NCBI GenBank assembly: GCA_030628905.1
Contig: DAOVQB010000035.1
Coordinates: 1 to 28,434, forward strand
Direction of reading: 5' to 3'
Length of the DNA: 28,434 bases
Source of the DNA: DAOVQB01 sp023128935
Lineage (GTDB): Bacteria; Eisenbacteria; RBG-16-71-46; CAIMUX01; WJJG01
In this document: piece after piece, positions 1 through 9,122 of the stretch
Numbering within the stretch: the first letter of the stretch is position 1
Layout of the letters: each line of letters starts with the position of its first letter
Translations under genes and position numbers: made by a program
The notes under the pieces: model-generated
Told to the model about the DNA's origin: nothing
The model's input: only the letters and a program-made list of their open reading frames with translations
The model's database searches: none

Positions 1-1
1 C

Positions 2-2119
2 GAGGAGTTCGTGCTGTCCCCAAGTGGCTATATCGCGTGGGTTGGCAACACGCGCTACGGGTTCGGGGTTCACTACACAACCAATGGATCGTCGCAGTAC
101 TACCACCGCCAGTACGTGGATGCGCTCTTCGCTGAGGATCTCAATGAGCTGGCCGCTGCCAATGACGATTCCCGTACCGACAACGTCGGCTACATCGGAT
201 ACGAAGCAAACCGGTGGGTGCATTACGAACTCACTGCCTTTGGCGATCCGGCCATGCCGATCTGGACAGCCACGCCTCAAGCCCCCGAGTTGGAGCATAT
301 GGGAGTCTTCGTTCTGGGTACGGATGACTACTCGGTCACCGTGCGGGTCGCAGGTGCCCCTGTGGAGGGCGCACGCGTCTGCATGTGGGATGATGAGGGC
401 ACTGCCTATGACTTTGGAATCACCGATGCAAATGGTGACGTTACGCTGCACCCGCACCCATCCTATCCTGGGACGATGCATCTGGTGGTCTCCGATGCCA
501 ATCTCACGGTCACCGATGTCACCATGCCGATCATCCCAACCGGGCCCTATATCGTGATCGAGTCGCATACGATCGACGATCTGGCCGGCGGGAACGGCGA
601 CGGTGATTGTGATGCAGGAGAGACAATCGAACTCGCCATGGAACTCCACAATGTCTGGACCGGGCCGATCACGGGTGTCTGGGCAACTCTCTTGAGCGGC
701 AGCGAACATGTCGAGATCACAGACGACATTATCCAATACGGCGACTTCGCCGGCGGCGAGATCAAACCGGGATTGGCCGGCGATGTGTTCGTCTTTCACA
801 TCTCTGGCGCCTGTCCGGATCAGCAGATGCTTCACTTCGACGTTGAGATCCACGACGATGGAGCGGGCCTGTGGACTGGATCGGTCTCCCATCTGGTGGA
901 TGCCACGGCACTATCGGTCATATCGCTGAGCTTGGATGACGCGGCCGGTGGGAACGGAAACGGCTGCCTGGATCCGGGTGAAAGCGCGGAGGTCACCGTC
1001 ACGCTGGCCAACGACGGCCACCAAGACGCCACAACAGTTCTGGGAACGTTGTGTTCTGCAAACCCCTGGCTCACGATCACCCAGCCCACTGCATCCGCAG
1101 TGCAGATCCCGGCTGGCAGCCAGACCGCGTTGGAGCCGCCCTTTGGCATCTCACTCGATGCCGGCGCCCCGACGCCGGGACTCATTAACTGTACGCTCGG
1201 CATAGAGGGGGATTGGGAACTTGATGTCTCGCTCCCGATCGAGATCGGCATTGGAGGGCTGCGCGATGACATGGAGAGCGGGGAAGGCGGCTGGACGCAC
1301 ACGGTTGTGACGGCTGGTTTCACGGATCAGTGGCATCTCTCGGAGCAGCGCAACCACACACCGGAAGGAGCTTGGAGCTGGAAGTTTGGATCGACGGGCT
1401 CCGGTGACTACGCAAACCTCTCCGATGGAGCACTCATCACCGAACCGATCGCGATTGCCGAGATCACGGTGCTCGCTTTCTGGCATTGGATCGACGCCGA
1501 GAAGAGCGCCGCATACCCCGGTCTCTGCTACGATGGCGGGCTCGTGGAAATGTCCATCGACGAAGGCGACTGGGAGCAGATCACGCCCGAGGGCGGCTAT
1601 CCCTACCTGATTCGCGAGGGCGGCACTCCGGGCCCGTTCCCGGTTGACACACCCGTCTTCTCCGGCCAGCAGGACTGGACGCTCGAAACCTTCACACTAG
1701 ACACGAGCGGGGGAACCGCTCAGTTCCGTTTCCGCTTCGGCAGCGACGGCGCTGACACGCGCGAGGGTTGGTATATTGACGACGTGGAGGTCCTCTCCTG
1801 GCTCCAGACTAGCGATGTAGGTGCTCCCGAGACTGCTCTTCTCAGGGCGAGCTTCATAGCGAACAGGCCGAACCCCTTCGCCCCTGATACGCAGATCCGG
1901 TTCGATCTCCCGGATCTGATGAAGGTTCGCCTGTCTGTATATGACACCCAGGGCCGGCTGATCCGGACGCTCGCTGACGGCAACCTACCCGCGGGAACCC
2001 ACACTGTGGCATGGGATGGGCGCAACTCCCGCGGATGCATGGTCGGCGCTGGCGTCTACCTCTACCGCCTGGAGACCGGTACGGATCAGCTGGCGAGAAA
2101 AATGACGCTCCTGCGTTAG
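2..2119 (+). CDS. Secreted peptidase C25 (gingipain)-like protein, 3' part, with FlgD-like C-terminal domain
   Basis: The frame is open to the left edge, so the true start and catalytic region lie outside the window; 705 codons remain. The first ~90 residues match the end of a C25 (gingipain-type) peptidase domain, with GNTRYGFG and WVHYELTAFGDPAMPIW. A short Ig-like segment follows, then two CARDB-like repeats each opened by a GGNGDGDCDAGE or GGNGNGCLDPGE signature, then a jelly-roll/MAM-like domain (DDMESGEGGW to GWYIDDVEV). The protein ends in an ~85-residue FlgD-type Ig domain (RPNPFAPDTQIRF, AWDGRNSRG, GVYLYRLETG, ending KMTLLR), the usual terminal cassette of exported proteins in FCB-like phyla. 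The region from the first CARDB-like repeat to the end is clearly homologous to the next gene. Proteolytic activity cannot be judged because the His/Cys residues are upstream. Stop is TAG. Confidence 0.85.
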   Translation, partial: EEFVLSPSGYIAWVGNTRYGFGVHYTTNGSSQYYHRQYVDALFAEDLNELAAANDDSRTDNVGYIGYEANRWVHYELTAFGDPAMPIWTATPQAPELEHMGVFVLGTDDYSVTVRVAGAPVEGARVCMWDDEGTAYDFGITDANGDVTLHPHPSYPGTMHLVVSDANLTVTDVTMPIIPTGPYIVIESHTIDDLAGGNGDGDCDAGETIELAMELHNVWTGPITGVWATLLSGSEHVEITDDIIQYGDFAGGEIKPGLAGDVFVFHISGACPDQQMLHFDVEIHDDGAGLWTGSVSHLVDATALSVISLSLDDAAGGNGNGCLDPGESAEVTVTLANDGHQDATTVLGTLCSANPWLTITQPTASAVQIPAGSQTALEPPFGISLDAGAPTPGLINCTLGIEGDWELDVSLPIEIGIGGLRDDMESGEGGWTHTVVTAGFTDQWHLSEQRNHTPEGAWSWKFGSTGSGDYANLSDGALITEPIAIAEITVLAFWHWIDAEKSAAYPGLCYDGGLVEMSIDEGDWEQITPEGGYPYLIREGGTPGPFPVDTPVFSGQQDWTLETFTLDTSGGTAQFRFRFGSDGADTREGWYIDDVEVLSWLQTSDVGAPETALLRASFIANRPNPFAPDTQIRFDLPDLMKVRLSVYDTQGRLIRTLADGNLPAGTHTVAWDGRNSRGCMVGAGVYLYRLETGTDQLARKMTLLR

Positions 2120-2208
2120 TATCAAAATACCCCGGGAGGGGATGGAAGGGAACGAGCTGGGGGTCGAAAGACGCGAACATGAGGCAGGAAGGGGATTCGG
2201 AGGCTTCG

Positions 2209-4842
2209 ATGAGACTGCTGCGCTGTTCTCGCAAGCTTGCGGCCATGGGTGGTGTTCTGTTATTGGCCCTTCTGGCCCTGAACATCTTATTTCACCCGCT
2301 CGGCGCACCTGAGCGTACAGCTGTTGATGTGCTTGATATGCCATGCTCATCGCAATTGCAGGCAGCTCCCAAAGCCACTCTCTCCCACTCACGCGGACCC
2401 GAGGAAGAGCCCAGGCCCGATCATGCCTGCCGGTTCTGGGGGATGGTTGGCAACTCACCGCCCGAGAGCACGCTCACTGATCAATTGGTGACCGGCACAT
2501 ACTCCATGATGCTGCTCGGGGATGGAAACCGGGATGGCTGGGGAATCGCCTATGCTGCACAGATCCTGGCAGGAGCCGGACTCGAACGCCTACAGACCTT
2601 GCGGGGAGGACCGCAGGCCAACCACGAATTCGATCATCGCTTCGAAGATGCAGTGACCGAAATGATTGCGCTGGACGCGCACATTGCAACTGTTCACGTG
2701 AGGTCGGCTTCGTCGGGACATACCGGCATCCCCAATCCCCACCCCTTCAGTCGTGAAGGCCTGACACTGGTTCACAATGGAACCTTCCTCAGCAACACAT
2801 TAGTGTCGCTTCTTGAGGAAGGCAATCCGAAGTACCTTGACGAGCACCCGCCGGACTACAAGAACCCATATGTGGATAGCGAGCTGTTCCTGCTTTACGT
2901 GCTCAAGATTCGCGAGCAGGGCGTAGACAACGGCGACGGCAGACTGAGCTACGCCATGCAGGATGTTCTTTCGGCGGCTGCCTTGAACGCCCACGATGCA
3001 GGGGCCATCGGCACAGCAGCAAACTGCCTTATTACGGTGGGCGACACACTCCTCGCCTTGCGCTTCGACCGCACCGATCAGGCCCGCTACAAGGTCCGTT
3101 ATCTGAAAATCCCCAACGCTTGGGTTGTGGCTTCCGAACCCGTTGGCACGGATACGACCGGATGGATGGCCTTACCCCCTAAGAGCCTCGGCGTCTTTAC
3201 CGCAGTGGGGGCCCCGGAAATCATCACCGTCTTCCCCCCGGAGGGGGCATGGATCAGCCTCTTTGAAACGACGGTCGACGATGACATGCAGGGACAAAGC
3301 GCAGGCAACGGCGACGGTGACATCGACGCGGGGGAACTCATCGAACTCATCCCAGTCTTACACAACGAGGGAGGAATGGCCGCCACTGAAGTCTCAGCAG
3401 TCCTACGCGTAGCAGAGGATGAGTGCGTCATACTGGATAGCACCGCAGTCTATCCCGACCTGATGCCTGGGGACAAGGCCGGGCCGCTAACCCCCTTCGT
3501 GCTGCAGATCAGTTCCCAGCTCGATTTGCACAGCCAGCTCAATTTCACACTCGAGATCACTGCCAACAGCGGGATGGAGCCCCAGGTCTGGGTCCGCACA
3601 TGTAGGATGTTCACTGGCACGCCAGTAATTGTCTATCATGACGAATTTGTTGATGACGGTCAGAATGGGCATCTCGATCCCGGCGAGGAGGCCGACATCC
3701 TCATCTATCTGCAGAATCAGGGCACCGAGTTTGCAACCTCGCTGCTTGGAACGCTCTCCTCTCTCTCCCCGCACGTTGAGATCCTGCAGAATCAGTCCGC
3801 GCTGGATACACTAGCCATCTGGCAGATCGACTCGCTAACCCCCCCTGCCAGAATCTCAGTATTTCCCTCCTGTCCAACCCCCGACATCCTGACATTTCGC
3901 TATGACGTGGAGGCCGATTGGGGAATCACAGAGTGCATGCAACTGGAGCTTCCCGTAGGTGGATTCTTCGACCATATGGAAGGAGGACAGGGTGAATGGA
4001 CCCATGAACCCGGGATGCCCGGATACGGCGACGCCTGGCACCTCAGCTCACTGCAGAACCATACCGCGGGCGGATACTATGCATGGAAGTGCGGTTCTCC
4101 CGACTCGGGCGCTGTTTACCCGGACCTCCTTGATGCCGCACTCATCACTCCGGAGGTTGCTCTATCCCTACACACGGAACTCCATTTCTGGCATTGGATT
4201 CACGCGGAACTCGCCTCTGGGCACTTCGGCCACGCCAGAGATGGCGGGCTTATAGAAGCTTCGATCAACGGGGGGCCCTGGCAGCAGCTCTATCCCGACA
4301 CCGGCTACGACTACCTGATAGAAGTTGGTCTGCCGCCGGGCCCTTTCCCGGCAGACACACCCGTCTTCAGCGGCTGGTCCCCCTGGCGCCACGTTGTCGT
4401 CCAAATCAACGGTTTTGAGGGCACCGTTCGGTTCCGCTTCCGCTTCGGGAGTGATGGCAATATCGGCGGTGAGGGGTTGGAAGGCTGGTACATTGATGAT
4501 GTGGAAATCATCGGGACCAACCAGACCTCTGATGCTCCCGAGTCCCGGCAGTTGCCGCTTCGCCCGGCGCTCACCGTCGGTGGCCCCAGTCCTTTCCGTG
4601 ATCAGACGACGATCCTGTATGATGTGGCCCGCAGCGGCGCTATCCAGCTCAGCATCCTTGATCTGGAGGGCAGGGTTGTGAGGCATCTCGCGGGCGGCGC
4701 GAAATCGGCAGGACGGTATCGGATTGTTTGGGATGGGCGGGATCAGGCAGGGCGCCCGGTTTCCTCAGGCCTCTACTTCTATAGACTCCGCAGTCGCGCT
4801 GATGACTTCGAGGACGTCCGCCGCGTTATCCGGCTTCGGTAG
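2209..4842 (+). CDS. Exported class II glutamine amidotransferase-like protein with FlgD-like tail
   Basis: The ATG at 2209 is chosen because GGAGG lies about 6 nt upstream and a hydrophobic signal/anchor follows (GGVLLLALLALNILF, residues 13-28). The frame is open further upstream but overlaps the previous gene. After a linker comes a YafJ-like class II glutamine amidotransferase domain. Cys74 in HACRFWGMVG is the expected Ntn nucleophile, followed by DGWGIAY, HVRSASSG, NPHPF, LVHNGTF and DSELF. In this family the catalytic Cys must become the N-terminal residue, so removal of ~73 residues is implied (inference). Two CARDB-like repeats, a MAM/jelly-roll-like domain and a FlgD-type C-terminal Ig domain follow (WDGRDQAGRPVSSGLYFY, ending VIRLR). 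The substrate is unknown; it could hydrolyse amide or isopeptide bonds outside the cytoplasm. The 877-residue length is far above the ~250 of YafJ. Its 3' end overlaps the convergent MutL-like gene by 64 bp. Confidence 0.85.
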   Translation: MRLLRCSRKLAAMGGVLLLALLALNILFHPLGAPERTAVDVLDMPCSSQLQAAPKATLSHSRGPEEEPRPDHACRFWGMVGNSPPESTLTDQLVTGTYSMMLLGDGNRDGWGIAYAAQILAGAGLERLQTLRGGPQANHEFDHRFEDAVTEMIALDAHIATVHVRSASSGHTGIPNPHPFSREGLTLVHNGTFLSNTLVSLLEEGNPKYLDEHPPDYKNPYVDSELFLLYVLKIREQGVDNGDGRLSYAMQDVLSAAALNAHDAGAIGTAANCLITVGDTLLALRFDRTDQARYKVRYLKIPNAWVVASEPVGTDTTGWMALPPKSLGVFTAVGAPEIITVFPPEGAWISLFETTVDDDMQGQSAGNGDGDIDAGELIELIPVLHNEGGMAATEVSAVLRVAEDECVILDSTAVYPDLMPGDKAGPLTPFVLQISSQLDLHSQLNFTLEITANSGMEPQVWVRTCRMFTGTPVIVYHDEFVDDGQNGHLDPGEEADILIYLQNQGTEFATSLLGTLSSLSPHVEILQNQSALDTLAIWQIDSLTPPARISVFPSCPTPDILTFRYDVEADWGITECMQLELPVGGFFDHMEGGQGEWTHEPGMPGYGDAWHLSSLQNHTAGGYYAWKCGSPDSGAVYPDLLDAALITPEVALSLHTELHFWHWIHAELASGHFGHARDGGLIEASINGGPWQQLYPDTGYDYLIEVGLPPGPFPADTPVFSGWSPWRHVVVQINGFEGTVRFRFRFGSDGNIGGEGLEGWYIDDVEIIGTNQTSDAPESRQLPLRPALTVGGPSPFRDQTTILYDVARSGAIQLSILDLEGRVVRHLAGGAKSAGRYRIVWDGRDQAGRPVSSGLYFYRLRSRADDFEDVRRVIRLR

Positions 4843-7403
4843 CTTCCTGAATTAATTTCCTCTGGCAGGATGATCCTCGGTCTTTTGACGCCAACGCGTA
4901 GCTCCGTTGTACCGTCCAGTAGGATCAGTTTGCCCGATCGTGCGCGCAGCGCATCCCTTATCTCCGGTACCATCGGTTTTTCTCCAAAGCCTTCGGTCAC
5001 CACAATAGTGAACGAGGGCTCAAGGTCGAGTATGTCCTTCAGATGTACTCCCCCCGTTACCAAGCCTGCGCCTTGAACCGAAGCAAGCCGGGACAGATCC
5101 TCTCTGTCTGTGAAATCCTGCGCAAGGATGCAACCCGGAACCGGATCATCCAAGCGCAGTACGCCAAACACTTCTCCGCCAGCTCCCCAGATGCCTGCGA
5201 TCTCAACTCCCCGACCTGTGATTATACAGCCCCTATCGGAGACCTCTTCTACGCGCCCCGGCATCCAGGCCAGGACTTCGAGTTCCTCGTGGAGCGGTTC
5301 GATGGTAACCACGCCGTAGCTGTAGTTGATCTCTTTCACTTTGCCCCGCGCGGAGGAGCGGCTGATTCTTGTGTCTCCTGGTCTCATTATGGCCGCAATC
5401 CATTGGCCTCGCTCGATCTCTTGGCCCTCCTCAACACGCATGTAGGCACGGATCTTCTCAGGGTAAATCCGGAGATCCTTGGCTACGTTCACCGCCGACA
5501 GCTTCAGCGCATCTTCAGGCCTCTCGCGTATGACTACCGTGCCCGACGGCAGGATACGCTCCATCCGCCCCGCAACTGGGGATCTATATTCCCGTTTGCG
5601 AAGAGCGCTAACCTTGCGCCTGGCAAGGAGGTCGCCGACGATTATTTCATCGCCCACATTCTTGAGGAGATAGTCAGTCAGGTCTCCTGGATCTACTCTT
5701 AGCGTCGGTGCCAGATTCAAGAAGAAAGGCCGCAAGAACTGCCGCCTGCTCCGCGCTACTGCGCTATCAGGCTTTAGGATCTCCCCTGGCTTTACCAAAA
5801 CCTGCCCCGGTATGGCTAGTTCGCGCCTTAAGCTAATCACACCTTCCCGGACGCGCTTCTCTGGGAGCGTCTCTACCACGCGCAAGGGAGCCGCCAGATC
5901 CCGAGTGAGCCTTTCAAACACTTCCCTTCCGTCCCCTGCATCCTGTTGTTGCGCCTGTCCCAAGCTGACAAGCCCCAACTCGCGAAACAGCTGAAGCGCA
6001 AGATCAGGACAAGCAGTTGAGAGCACTCCCAGATGAGGAAACATGAAGGCACTGTCCACAGCAAGATCGACGGATTTCTTAGGGTTGAGCGCCCGGGTCA
6101 ACAATAGCGCTGTCGCTTCTCGCGGTGAGTGTGAAAGGATTCCGCCACTTCCCACGATGAGGTCGTAGCCCTTCAGCGCAAAGGCCTGGTCAGAAGAACG
6201 CTCCTTCTTTGATTCCGGCATGAACATGCGCCGGATCTTGAGATCATCCCTCGGGCGGCTCAGCGATACTCCCTCCTTGACATCCAGGTGATCCTTCACG
6301 GCTTCACGTATGGCAACGACTGCCGCTGCCCACTCGAGTTTCATCTCCTCCGCATTGGCCGCCATACATGTCGGCCTGATGTACTTGCCGCCGATGCCGT
6401 CCCACAGCACCTCTGTCGAATACTCCAAATCAAGTGCCTCTTTGACGGCGTTGATTCCGGCTGTATGAACAACATTGAGAATACTGTAGCTCATTCCCAG
6501 GTTTGCACTAACCGTGCGAAAGACTTCGCCCTTACATGCTGTGAACACATCGGTAGTCGCACCACCTACATCGATGGCCAGGATGCGCTTGTTCAACCCC
6601 TGCGAAGCAAGCGCAAGGATCTTGGCGAACGCCGCAGGGGTCGGGATAATGTTATCGCTCACCCAGCCGATCAGCTTCTCGTAACCCGGAGCCTGAGACA
6701 TAACATGGTCCATGAACAGTTCCTGAATCGCCTGACGCGCGGGATCCAGGTTTTCTCGTTCGGCTGTGGGCCGGATATTCTCGATCCTATGGAACATGAA
6801 GCCGTCCCCAAGGGTTGTGCTGGCAAAATCGCTGGCGTGGGTATTGCCAGCGTATAGGACAGGAAGCTGCATCGACCGGCTCAGCTTCGGCCGCAGGCCG
6901 GCTTCACGGATCAGCTCTGCAAGGAAAACCGGTCCCGAGATCGCATCGCCATCAAACCCCCCTGCCAAGAGCACCATGTCAGGCCGCAAGGCTTTGAGCA
7001 CCTGGATCTTCTCGTAAGGAGTGCGGCCGTCGTCCATGGCAATGACATCGAGAAGAATGGCTCCCGCTCCTAGCGCCACCCGCTCAGCGCTCCGGCTGGT
7101 TACCTGGCGCACAAGACCAGTGACCACCATGGCCAGACCTCCTCCAGCGGAAGAGGTGGAGAGGAATGGCACGGTGGGCACCCCGTTCTCAAGAAGCACA
7201 GCGCCCGTCTCCCGCTCCAGTGCCCGCAATGCACGGGCCACGCCAACCGTCACATCCTCATGTGGGAGCTCGACGGTCGTGGGCGCCTCAGCCCGGAAGA
7301 AGCGCCACCCCTCTTCTTTCCGAAACAGAATAGCCTTGGTTGTTGTGCTGCCGACGTCCGTTATACAGAACTCGGTAGGTGTACGGGGAAACTTCGGGCA
7401 CAT
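4779..7403 (-). CDS. MutL/GlmL-family ATPase (B12-mutase-associated), long form
   Basis: The ATG at 7403 has AGGAG 6 nt upstream. The first ~470 residues match the MutL/GlmL family of ASKHA-fold ATPases linked to adenosylcobalamin-dependent mutases such as glutamate mutase. They show a phosphate-1 loop TDVGSTTTKAI (residues 15-25), LAGGFDGDAISG, a second loop AIDVGGATTDV (near residue 275) and VGSGGILSHSP (near 420). Family members are thought to reactivate or chaperone the mutase. This protein is 874 residues, against ~460 for GlmL. The extra ~400 residues contain beta-rich, barrel/carrier-like segments (RSPVAGRMERILPSG, ARGKVKEINYSYGVVTIEP, GRGVEIAGIWGAGGEVFGVL) that I cannot assign. No mutase gene is in the window. 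It is the last gene of a minus-strand run, 30 bp after yjbQ. Its 3' end overlaps the convergent upstream gene. Confidence 0.85.
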   Translation of the reverse strand: MCPKFPRTPTEFCITDVGSTTTKAILFRKEEGWRFFRAEAPTTVELPHEDVTVGVARALRALERETGAVLLENGVPTVPFLSTSSAGGGLAMVVTGLVRQVTSRSAERVALGAGAILLDVIAMDDGRTPYEKIQVLKALRPDMVLLAGGFDGDAISGPVFLAELIREAGLRPKLSRSMQLPVLYAGNTHASDFASTTLGDGFMFHRIENIRPTAERENLDPARQAIQELFMDHVMSQAPGYEKLIGWVSDNIIPTPAAFAKILALASQGLNKRILAIDVGGATTDVFTACKGEVFRTVSANLGMSYSILNVVHTAGINAVKEALDLEYSTEVLWDGIGGKYIRPTCMAANAEEMKLEWAAAVVAIREAVKDHLDVKEGVSLSRPRDDLKIRRMFMPESKKERSSDQAFALKGYDLIVGSGGILSHSPREATALLLTRALNPKKSVDLAVDSAFMFPHLGVLSTACPDLALQLFRELGLVSLGQAQQQDAGDGREVFERLTRDLAAPLRVVETLPEKRVREGVISLRRELAIPGQVLVKPGEILKPDSAVARSRRQFLRPFFLNLAPTLRVDPGDLTDYLLKNVGDEIIVGDLLARRKVSALRKREYRSPVAGRMERILPSGTVVIRERPEDALKLSAVNVAKDLRIYPEKIRAYMRVEEGQEIERGQWIAAIMRPGDTRISRSSARGKVKEINYSYGVVTIEPLHEELEVLAWMPGRVEEVSDRGCIITGRGVEIAGIWGAGGEVFGVLRLDDPVPGCILAQDFTDREDLSRLASVQGAGLVTGGVHLKDILDLEPSFTIVVTEGFGEKPMVPEIRDALRARSGKLILLDGTTELRVGVKRPRIILPEEINSGSYRSRITRRTSSKSSARLRSL

Positions 7404-7433
7404 GGTCTGCTCCTGCCCATCACGGACCGGTTC

Positions 7434-7832
7434 CTAGCCCTCAATGACTTTTATATACAACTTGCGAGTGCGAGGACCGTCAAACTCGCAGAAGTAGACT
7501 CCTTGCCAAGTGCCAAGAACCATGCGGCTGTGCTCGATGATGACAGTCTGGCAGCAACCCACTAGGCTGGATTTCAGATGCCCGGCGGAGTTCCCTTCAC
7601 TATGGTGATAGTAGCGCTGTGACCATGGCACAATGCGGTCCAGATCCGCCAGGATATCATGCCTTACCGATGGGTCAGCGTTTTCATTGATGGTAATTCC
7701 GGCCGTCGTATGAGGTACATAGATATGTACCACACCCGCATCAACCTTGGAATCGCGCACGACGGCCTGGATCTCTGATGTCACATCAACCATCTGCGCA
7801 TGCTCTCTGGTCTCGACCGTTAGCGTTATCAC
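7434..7832 (-). CDS. yjbQ: YjbQ family protein (UPF0047, secondary thiamine-phosphate synthase-like)
   Basis: The 132-residue product carries the full YjbQ signature: PHTTAGITINENADPSVRHD, HSEGNSAGHLKSSLVG and LGTWQGVYFCEFDGPR. The family is a small trimeric beta-rich protein; some members show weak thiamine-phosphate synthase activity in vitro and the true role is unsettled. I prefer the GTG at 7832, which has GGGAGGGAG 7 nt upstream and gives the usual family N-terminus. The ATG at 7862 in the same frame would add ten basic residues and has a Shine-Dalgarno sequence too close to it. It lies between the AmrS-like gene (127 bp upstream) and the MutL-like gene (30 bp downstream), so co-transcription is likely. 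Stop is TAG. Confidence 0.9.
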   Translation of the reverse strand: MITLTVETREHAQMVDVTSEIQAVVRDSKVDAGVVHIYVPHTTAGITINENADPSVRHDILADLDRIVPWSQRYYHHSEGNSAGHLKSSLVGCCQTVIIEHSRMVLGTWQGVYFCEFDGPRTRKLYIKVIEG

Positions 7833-7857
7833 CCGCTGACTCCCTCCCCTTCTAGCC

Positions 7858-7908
7858 CGCATACCTCACCAGGCGTCGTCGCAAGGCCTAGCGAGAAGTA
7901 CGGGCCAG
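7858..7908 (+). repeat. Dispersed intergenic repeat, copy C
   Basis: It aligns ungapped to 16219-16269 at about 36 of 51 positions and is best at the end (GCGAGAAGTACGGGCCAG, 16 of 18). It lies upstream of yjbQ, overlapping the discounted upstream ATG. Confidence 0.4.
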
Positions 7909-7959
7909 CCCTAACACACACTTCTCACCAGACAACTACAACAAATGAAGAGTGCTTGC

Positions 7960-8988
7960 TCATGCTCCATCGCTAAACACCCCAGGAAGTCTATCGCCGC
8001 AGCTGCGGCATCGGGATCCATGCAAACCATCTGCACGGGAAAAATGCCAGCTTCGGGTAATCATCTGCTTACCACAGTTGGGGCAGAGCGTACTTTGACC
8101 GTCAGGATCGGCTACATTGCCCAAGTAAACGAACCGCAATCCCCGACCACGCGCTGTGCTCCGGGCGCGCAAAAGCGTTTCAGGCGGGGTGCGCGGCCGG
8201 TCCTGCATCTTGTAGTCCGGGTGAAATGCCGTGAGGTGCAGAGGTACATCAGTCCCCAGGTTTTCAAGGATCCAGTCGCATTCTCGGGAGATCATGTCGT
8301 CTGAATCATTCAGTCCCGGGATCAGGAGCGTAGTAATCTCCAGCCACACACCGGTCTCCTTGGCGAGCCATTTGAGTGTGTCCAGCACCGGCGCCAGATG
8401 GGCGCGAGTCTGCCGCGTGTAGAACTCCTCGCTGAACCCCTTGAGATCCACATTGGCTCCATCGATATGGGCAAAAATCTCCGGACGGGCAGCTGGTGCG
8501 ATATAGCCATTTGTAACCATAACGTTCCGGAGGCCACGCTGATGAGCAAGTTCAGAGATCTCGACCAGGTACTCTGCAAAGACGGTGGGCTCATTGTACG
8601 TATAGGCTATTGCGGGAGTGCCCTCACGCTCAGCGATGGCCAAGATCTGCTCCGGCGACATGGTCCGCCAAGCGGTTTCGTCCACCTCGGCTTGGCTGAG
8701 GGTCCAGTTCTGGCAGAACCGACAACCAAGCGTACATCCGGCCGTGCCGAAGCTCACAACTTGGGTGCCCGGGAGGAAGTGGAAGAGCGGCTTCTTCTCA
8801 ATCGGATCCACTGCGAGGCTAGTGGGGTGGCCGTAAGTCAGCGACAGGAGTCGCCCCCCCGTATGGCGCCTAACCTTGCAGAAACCGATCTGACCCTCTC
8901 TAAGGCGGCAGCCCCGCGGACAGAGTTCGCAGACCACCTTATCGCGGTCCCGGTGCCACCATCGGGCTTCGGCAAACTCCAGGGTCAT
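7960..8988 (-). CDS. amrS: AmrS-like radical SAM protein (AmmeMemoRadiSam system)
   Basis: A 342-residue radical SAM enzyme. The N-terminal Cys cluster CELCPRGCRLREGQIGFC precedes the radical SAM motif GCTLGCRFCQNW, a CX3CX2C cluster that binds the [4Fe-4S] centre. YTYNEPTVFAEY, MVTNGYI, VDLKGFSEEFY, ITTLLIPGLND and HLTAFHPDYKM follow as in AmrS. The C-terminus has two more CxxC pairs (CPNCGKQM, CRSCGD). The ATG at 8988 is preferred because AAAGGAG sits 6 nt upstream; a GTG at 9015 in frame is the alternative. AmrS usually occurs with AmrB/Memo and AmrA, and neither is in the window. The reaction is not known. Stop is TGA, one of several showing that UGA terminates normally in this genome. 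Confidence 0.93.
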   Translation of the reverse strand: MTLEFAEARWWHRDRDKVVCELCPRGCRLREGQIGFCKVRRHTGGRLLSLTYGHPTSLAVDPIEKKPLFHFLPGTQVVSFGTAGCTLGCRFCQNWTLSQAEVDETAWRTMSPEQILAIAEREGTPAIAYTYNEPTVFAEYLVEISELAHQRGLRNVMVTNGYIAPAARPEIFAHIDGANVDLKGFSEEFYTRQTRAHLAPVLDTLKWLAKETGVWLEITTLLIPGLNDSDDMISRECDWILENLGTDVPLHLTAFHPDYKMQDRPRTPPETLLRARSTARGRGLRFVYLGNVADPDGQSTLCPNCGKQMITRSWHFSRADGLHGSRCRSCGDRLPGVFSDGA

Positions 8989-9122
8989 CTCATGCTCCTT
9001 TGGCTCGCGGTTCACGGATATGGATTGCAGACGAGTCCAGGGCTACGGCCGGCGGTGCCCGCAAGCAAGGGCCGCTGCGCGGAATGGTCCCGGGGGTTGA
9101 GACGCCATGCCACAGCTGCAAG

